From an archaeon (lineage in GTDB: Archaea > Undinarchaeota > Undinarchaeia > Undinarchaeales > JALTGF01): a DNA stretch of 34,402 nt. A program made the translations under genes and the position numbers. Positions 31,198-34,402 of the stretch are shown piece after piece. Below the pieces are notes generated by a model. It saw nothing but the letters and a program-made list of their open reading frames with translations, made no database searches and was not told the DNA's origin. Each line of letters starts with the position of its first letter. Position 1 is the stretch's first letter. The stretch lies in the NCBI GenBank assembly GCA_027077325.1, contig JALTGF010000052.1:1-34402 (forward strand), read 5' to 3'.

Positions 31198-33732
31198 TTA
31201 AGTGACAATATTTCCAAACTCTTCTCTCAATTTATGAATTTCAGAAACAGCCGCCCATTTTTTATAAAAAGCATCTTTTATTCTTTTACTTATTTTTAAT
31301 CTTTGATTTCTATTCTTTGCTATTGGCAAATACAACTCTTTCCAACGATCACCAATATTAGGCAAAGTTGTCTCGATAAATATTTTATTGTATAGCTGTT
31401 GTTGTGTTAGTTCATGAGATAATAAATAAATTAGATAATATGGGTTTATGTCCCATCTATTTTTTTCATTTATCACTCTTAAAACAAGCAATTCTCTAGT
31501 TAGAAGTACTTGTTTGTCATAAGGAGAGACCATAGCAACTGTACCTATCCTGTAACTGCCTCTTCTAACAAATATTAGATCTCTTTCTCGTAAATCAACG
31601 CCGTTTTTACCTTTAATTTTTTGATACACATGAAAGGGTATTAAAGATGTTGGATCTTTATAAAGTTCCCAATTAACTATATCTTTTACTCGGATATATG
31701 GTATCTCCCCTCTGCCTTTAAATTTACCTGGTGGTGAACCATGCCCATCAAAAGCTACAATTATCTTATTTTTCAATAATTCTTTTATTTGAATAAGTTC
31801 CAATCCTTGTTTCTCTGCTGCTTTTTTAAGTTCTTCCTCTCTTCTTTTCCAGTAATATCGTGGTACATAAGTATCGTGTTTAATCTCCTCTTTGCCTATA
31901 ACAAAAACATTATGGTTATTCTTATTCTCTGGATCTTTAATTTCTTTTCTAATTATAACTGTATCATCCCACAACTCATTGGTAAATTTTTGTTTTTCAT
32001 AATCAAAACGATAAATTAGTTTACCATTGTGATCGTGTCCCACCTCTTCAGCAACAGCCATTATTATTTTATCTTGTTGAGGCACATTTTTCTGAAGAAC
32101 TAATAACATTGTTTTTGCGTTACAATTTGGTCTAAATGTGTTATGAGCCAAATCAATTATTGCCTTGATATTATGTTTTTTTATAAATCCCAGTATATAC
32201 CTACTCTGTGGGGCATGGAAATATGTCTCTGGAAGAACGATACCTAAAATACCACCATCCTTGAGAAAATGTAAACATCTTTCAATAAATAAAACCTGTG
32301 GTTCTTCAGTTTCTTTTAAAATATTCGTTCTTTCAAATCGATCTTCTTCTTTTTTCCATTTATAAGCTAAGTCAAATTGCTTTAATTTTTCCTCACCTTC
32401 TACTTTAATTTTAGAACCGAAAGGCGGATTTGTTAAAACGATATCAAACATTTCAAATTTTATTTTTTCTCTAGTTTTACTCTTCCAATTTTTTGAGTTA
32501 TCAAGGCTATCCTCACAAAATACTCCACCTTTTCCGTCACCAATTATGGCCATGTAAGCTTTCGTCACTTTTGATAAGAAATAATCTTTATCAATTCCTC
32601 TAAAGTTTTCATTAGCTACTCTATTTTTTTCTCTTTCTATTTCATAAGGTGACCATCCATATTTTTGTCCTTCTTGTTCTACCTTTTTCCATACATATCG
32701 TAAACTATCTACCAAAAAACCACCACTTCCACAAGCAGGATCTAAAATTAAATCTTCGGGGGAAGGATCTATGACCTCTACAAGCGTTTGTATGACATTT
32801 CTCGGAGTAAAAAATTGTCCTTGAGAACCTTTGAGAGCTGGTCCAATAAAGGTTTCAAACGCATCAGCTATAACATCTCTTTCTGCTTCTAGCAAACAGA
32901 AATTTTGTAATTCTCCAACGGTATATGCTATTGATTTAGCATCTAATGTTATCTTATCGTCGGGATCTATGACTTCTTTATACTTTCCTTTAACACCATA
33001 ATAGAAGGGATCGCTTTTATCTAAAGTCTTATCTCCCTCAAAAATTTTTATAATCCGTTCTTTGATTTTTTTTGGATCTTCTCCCACTCCTGCCCTGAAT
33101 TTTACTATATCGTCAGGTTTAGTAAATTTTTCATCAAATATTTTACAAAAGATTATATTGATAAGTTGTTGAGCAAATACTTCGTCTCTTGTCACTCCAA
33201 CTGCCATCCCTGCCAAATAATTTCTCATCGCTTGAAAAACGAATTTTAAATTGTGAGATTTTTCCAGATCTCTTCTCTTAAATTTTCCTATATCTTCGAT
33301 TCTTTGACCAGCTTTTGGTATATTAGGTATCTCCTCAAAATAAACTTTACCTTTTTTTTCAATTTTTTTCAAGAATAGTCTTTCCTTACTATTAAACCAC
33401 ACTCCAAGAGGTGCTTCAGAAAATCTTAGATAATCTTGTAATTGTGATTTACCATCCTTTCTATTTTTCTTTTTACATTCAACAACTATCCATAGATTTT
33501 CATCAGATTTTTTATCTGATTTAAATACTGCAATATCCACTGGATATTCTTTTTTCTTATCGGAAGGTCTGGCTTTTACTCTCCACTGTGGATGTGTTTG
33601 TATTTGGGATTTTTTGTATCCATAATCTTCTACTAAAGTTCTAGCAAAAACTTGTACAGCTTCAACTTCTTCAGGAGTTGCTTTTACTTCTTGGTCTGAT
33701 ATAAAATCCTTAATATATCCTTCTTTAGTCAT
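31198..33732 (-). CDS. single-polypeptide restriction-modification enzyme (nuclease, N6-adenine methylase, target recognition)
   Basis: An 844-residue protein with three parts. Residues ~15-105 are a type I R-subunit-like PD-(D/E)xK domain (D66, E85-C-K87 in IVVECKK). Residues ~155-545 are an HsdM-type N6-adenine methylase with SAM motif DPACGSGGF (331-339) and catalytic NPPF (435-438). Residues ~645-844 resemble one HsdS target-recognition half (IPYIRVKDIVNWELY, LTRELLVLRV, TTLPNIGDRWKELYLP). No helicase is present, so this is type IIG/BcgI-like rather than type I. It overlaps the RHH gene by 8 nt. Sequence is more AT-rich than its neighbours, suggesting transfer. Confidence 0.87.
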   Translation of the reverse strand: MTKEGYIKDFISDQEVKATPEEVEAVQVFARTLVEDYGYKKSQIQTHPQWRVKARPSDKKKEYPVDIAVFKSDKKSDENLWIVVECKKKNRKDGKSQLQDYLRFSEAPLGVWFNSKERLFLKKIEKKGKVYFEEIPNIPKAGQRIEDIGKFKRRDLEKSHNLKFVFQAMRNYLAGMAVGVTRDEVFAQQLINIIFCKIFDEKFTKPDDIVKFRAGVGEDPKKIKERIIKIFEGDKTLDKSDPFYYGVKGKYKEVIDPDDKITLDAKSIAYTVGELQNFCLLEAERDVIADAFETFIGPALKGSQGQFFTPRNVIQTLVEVIDPSPEDLILDPACGSGGFLVDSLRYVWKKVEQEGQKYGWSPYEIEREKNRVANENFRGIDKDYFLSKVTKAYMAIIGDGKGGVFCEDSLDNSKNWKSKTREKIKFEMFDIVLTNPPFGSKIKVEGEEKLKQFDLAYKWKKEEDRFERTNILKETEEPQVLFIERCLHFLKDGGILGIVLPETYFHAPQSRYILGFIKKHNIKAIIDLAHNTFRPNCNAKTMLLVLQKNVPQQDKIIMAVAEEVGHDHNGKLIYRFDYEKQKFTNELWDDTVIIRKEIKDPENKNNHNVFVIGKEEIKHDTYVPRYYWKRREEELKKAAEKQGLELIQIKELLKNKIIVAFDGHGSPPGKFKGRGEIPYIRVKDIVNWELYKDPTSLIPFHVYQKIKGKNGVDLRERDLIFVRRGSYRIGTVAMVSPYDKQVLLTRELLVLRVINEKNRWDINPYYLIYLLSHELTQQQLYNKIFIETTLPNIGDRWKELYLPIAKNRNQRLKISKRIKDAFYKKWAAVSEIHKLREEFGNIVT

Positions 33733-33880
33733 ATTCTCTACCTATTTTAATTTTCTCTAATTCTTTTTTCATAAACATTTCAACTTGTTTAGACAAAATA
33801 ATTCCTCTCTCATCACAATATTTTTTATATTCATCATAAATTTTCTCATCAACACTTAACGATACAGTTTTTCTTCCCAT
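33725..33880 (-). CDS. ribbon-helix-helix regulator
   Basis: A 51-residue protein starting MGRKTVSLSVDEKIYDEYKK, the beta-strand and first helix of an RHH/CopG DNA-binding domain. The TAA overlaps the start of the restriction-modification gene by 8 nt. A GAGGGG ribosome-binding sequence lies ~8 nt before the ATG. Family knowledge: such proteins repress their own operons; here it may hold back the restriction enzyme, like a controller protein (inference). Confidence 0.8.
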   Translation of the reverse strand: MGRKTVSLSVDEKIYDEYKKYCDERGIILSKQVEMFMKKELEKIKIGREYD

Positions 33881-33899
33881 TTTAACCCCTCATTTATCA

Positions 33900-33907
33900 T
33901 TATATAA
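33900..33907 (-). promoter_or_regulatory. TATA box of the defence operon
   Basis: TTATATAA, about 23 nt before the RHH start, immediately downstream of an inverted repeat. Confidence 0.6.
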
Positions 33908-33908
33908 G

Positions 33909-33928
33909 TTTAAATGTATCCATTTAAA
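33909..33928. promoter_or_regulatory. probable operator: inverted repeat next to the TATA box
   Basis: TTTAAATG-TATC-CATTTAAA, two perfect 8-bp arms around 4 nt, directly abutting the TATA box on the TFB-binding side. A dimeric RHH protein bound here would block TBP/TFB. Confidence 0.6.
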
Positions 33929-33964
33929 TATTTTTTTAAGAGCCAGCGCTTTGCTTCTCCTTGC

Positions 33965-34132
33965 TTATAGCTTTTTACAGAAAAAGTAGCCGAGCGCTTC
34001 TTCCCTTATTCTTTCCGGAACTTTGAGTAGGCAGTGCCTGCAATATATTACTCTTCCTTTTTTAATTTGCTTTAGGGATACAGAGTTCTCCCCCTTGCAA
34101 AAGGGGCACACATACCTATATTTCCAACCCAT
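33965..34132 (-). CDS. small zinc-ribbon protein
   Basis: A 55-residue ORF starting MGWKYRYVCPFCKGENSVSL, with two CxxC knuckles (C9/C12 and C31/C34, the latter in IYCRHC), the pattern of a zinc ribbon. It starts ~50 nt after the tRNA-Thr 3' end and may share its transcript. The ribosome-binding sequence is weak (AGGAAA). No partner is obvious. It is short, but the paired knuckles make it credible. Confidence 0.65.
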   Translation of the reverse strand: MGWKYRYVCPFCKGENSVSLKQIKKGRVIYCRHCLLKVPERIREEALGYFFCKKL

Positions 34133-34182
34133 TTTCCTGTAGTCTTCAATCCCGCTTTTCCCACCAAGATGTTAATGTTTAA

Positions 34183-34382
34183 AGCCCCGAGGGAGAGTTG
34201 AACTCCCGACCTCCTGTTTGCTTGAGCCTTATGCGAGCGCGCTTGCGCGCGAGCCATGCTATCTCGCGAAGCGAGTGTAGCATATTTTTCGCCAGCCTTT
34301 TCAGGATGGCGCAAGCACTTACCCGTTCACATGTTAAAAGGCTGTACAAGACAGGCGCTCTAGCCAGCTGAGCTATCGAGGC
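34183..34382 (-). tRNA. tRNA-Thr (UGU) with a 126-nt intron
   Basis: Acceptor GCCUCGA/UCGGGGC, discriminator U, D-stem GCUC/GAGC, anticodon stem CCUGU/ACAGG, loop CUUGUA|A (UGU), T-arm GGGAG-UUCAACU-CUCCC. The intron at 37/38 (34219-34344) has a textbook BHB: CUUG/CAAG, bulges UA|C and CA|A, inner stem AGCC/GGCU. The intron is long and holds further hairpins, including AUGCUA...UAGCAU around CUCGC-UUC-GCGAG, and GCGCGC-AA-GCGCGC. No CCA is encoded. Confidence 0.95.
34219..34344 (-). other. 126-nt intron of tRNA-Thr
   Basis: Bounded by BHB bulges. It contains three nested or serial hairpins: CAGCCUUUU/AAAAGGCUG, the CACTCGCTTCGCGAG element shared with 6927-6940, and a 6-bp CG-only stem. No protein frame in it is convincing. 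Confidence 0.9.
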
Positions 34383-34402
34383 AATATCTTGTCTAATTAT
34401 TA

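Noticed and set aside
34072..34314. An 80-codon minus-strand ORF over the tRNA-Thr intron and 3' exon
   Set aside because: It covers tRNA-Thr sequence and overlaps the zinc-ribbon ORF in another frame, without recognisable protein features.

Overview
This is an archaeal chromosome segment. The evidence is the classic archaeal run of RNA polymerase and translation genes (rpoH, split B''/B', split A'/A'', a NusA-like protein, uS12, uS7, EF-2, EF-1A, uS10), an EF-2 carrying the diphthamide histidine loop, a diphthamide synthase gene (dph6), TATA boxes about 25 nt before many starts with leaderless or short leaders, and tRNA introns that fold into bulge-helix-bulge (BHB) motifs. AT-rich sequence, tight packing, 4-nt overlaps and many small proteins suggest a small-genome (DPANN-type) archaeon; the exact lineage is an inference.

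Layout. (1) 1-4019, minus: the 5' part of a very large repeat-built surface protein running off the left edge. (2) 4100-4330: tRNA-Phe with an intron in its T-loop, followed by a second copy of its 3' end behind a hairpin. (3) 4491-6857: an Lrp/AsnC-type RAM protein with a tiny membrane peptide, a coiled-coil protein, a tandem pair of CPBP membrane protease-like proteins (one lacking catalytic residues), and a HAD phosphatase. (4) 6879-7215: tRNA-Ser with a T-loop intron, followed by two further copies of its 3' end, each behind palindromes. (5) 7266-8105: a SWIM zinc-finger protein. (6) 8142-21031: the translation and RNA polymerase cluster. (7) 21050-21518: tRNA-Lys with two introns, tRNA-Asp, and a 5S rRNA standing apart from 16S/23S. 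(8) 21564-23251: an amino-acid permease and a GNAT acetyltransferase, then tRNA-Tyr (intron). (9) 23448-28766: a compact minus-strand cluster of two glycosyltransferases, a DedA-type protein, a membrane-anchored phosphoesterase, GalE and a small membrane protein, probably for cell-surface glycan or lipid work. (10) 28849-30056: dph6 overlapping a glutamine amidotransferase. (11) 30134-33928: an AT-rich defence operon (RHH regulator, a one-polypeptide nuclease-methylase-specificity protein, and a Shedu-like nuclease). (12) 33965-34382: a zinc-ribbon mini-protein and tRNA-Thr with a 126-nt intron.

The most unusual signal is in the tRNA genes. Three of six (Phe, Ser, Lys) carry introns at the same T-loop site (59/60). 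In each, the T-loop UUCA pairs fully or partly with the intron end, between 3-nt bulges. For Phe and Ser, the region just downstream holds one and two extra copies of the 3' exon, about 100 bp apart, each preceded by a strong hairpin. This looks like a tandem set of alternative or decaying 3' exons, or the footprint of a small element that targets tRNA 3' ends. One hairpin, CACTCGCTTCGCGAG, occurs both in the tRNA-Ser array and in the tRNA-Thr intron.

Functional links: the diphthamide made by the Dph6 pathway sits on the EF-2 encoded here, and tRNA-Asp/tRNA-Lys lie so close upstream of rpoH that tRNA 3' processing may create the 5' end of the polymerase mRNA.
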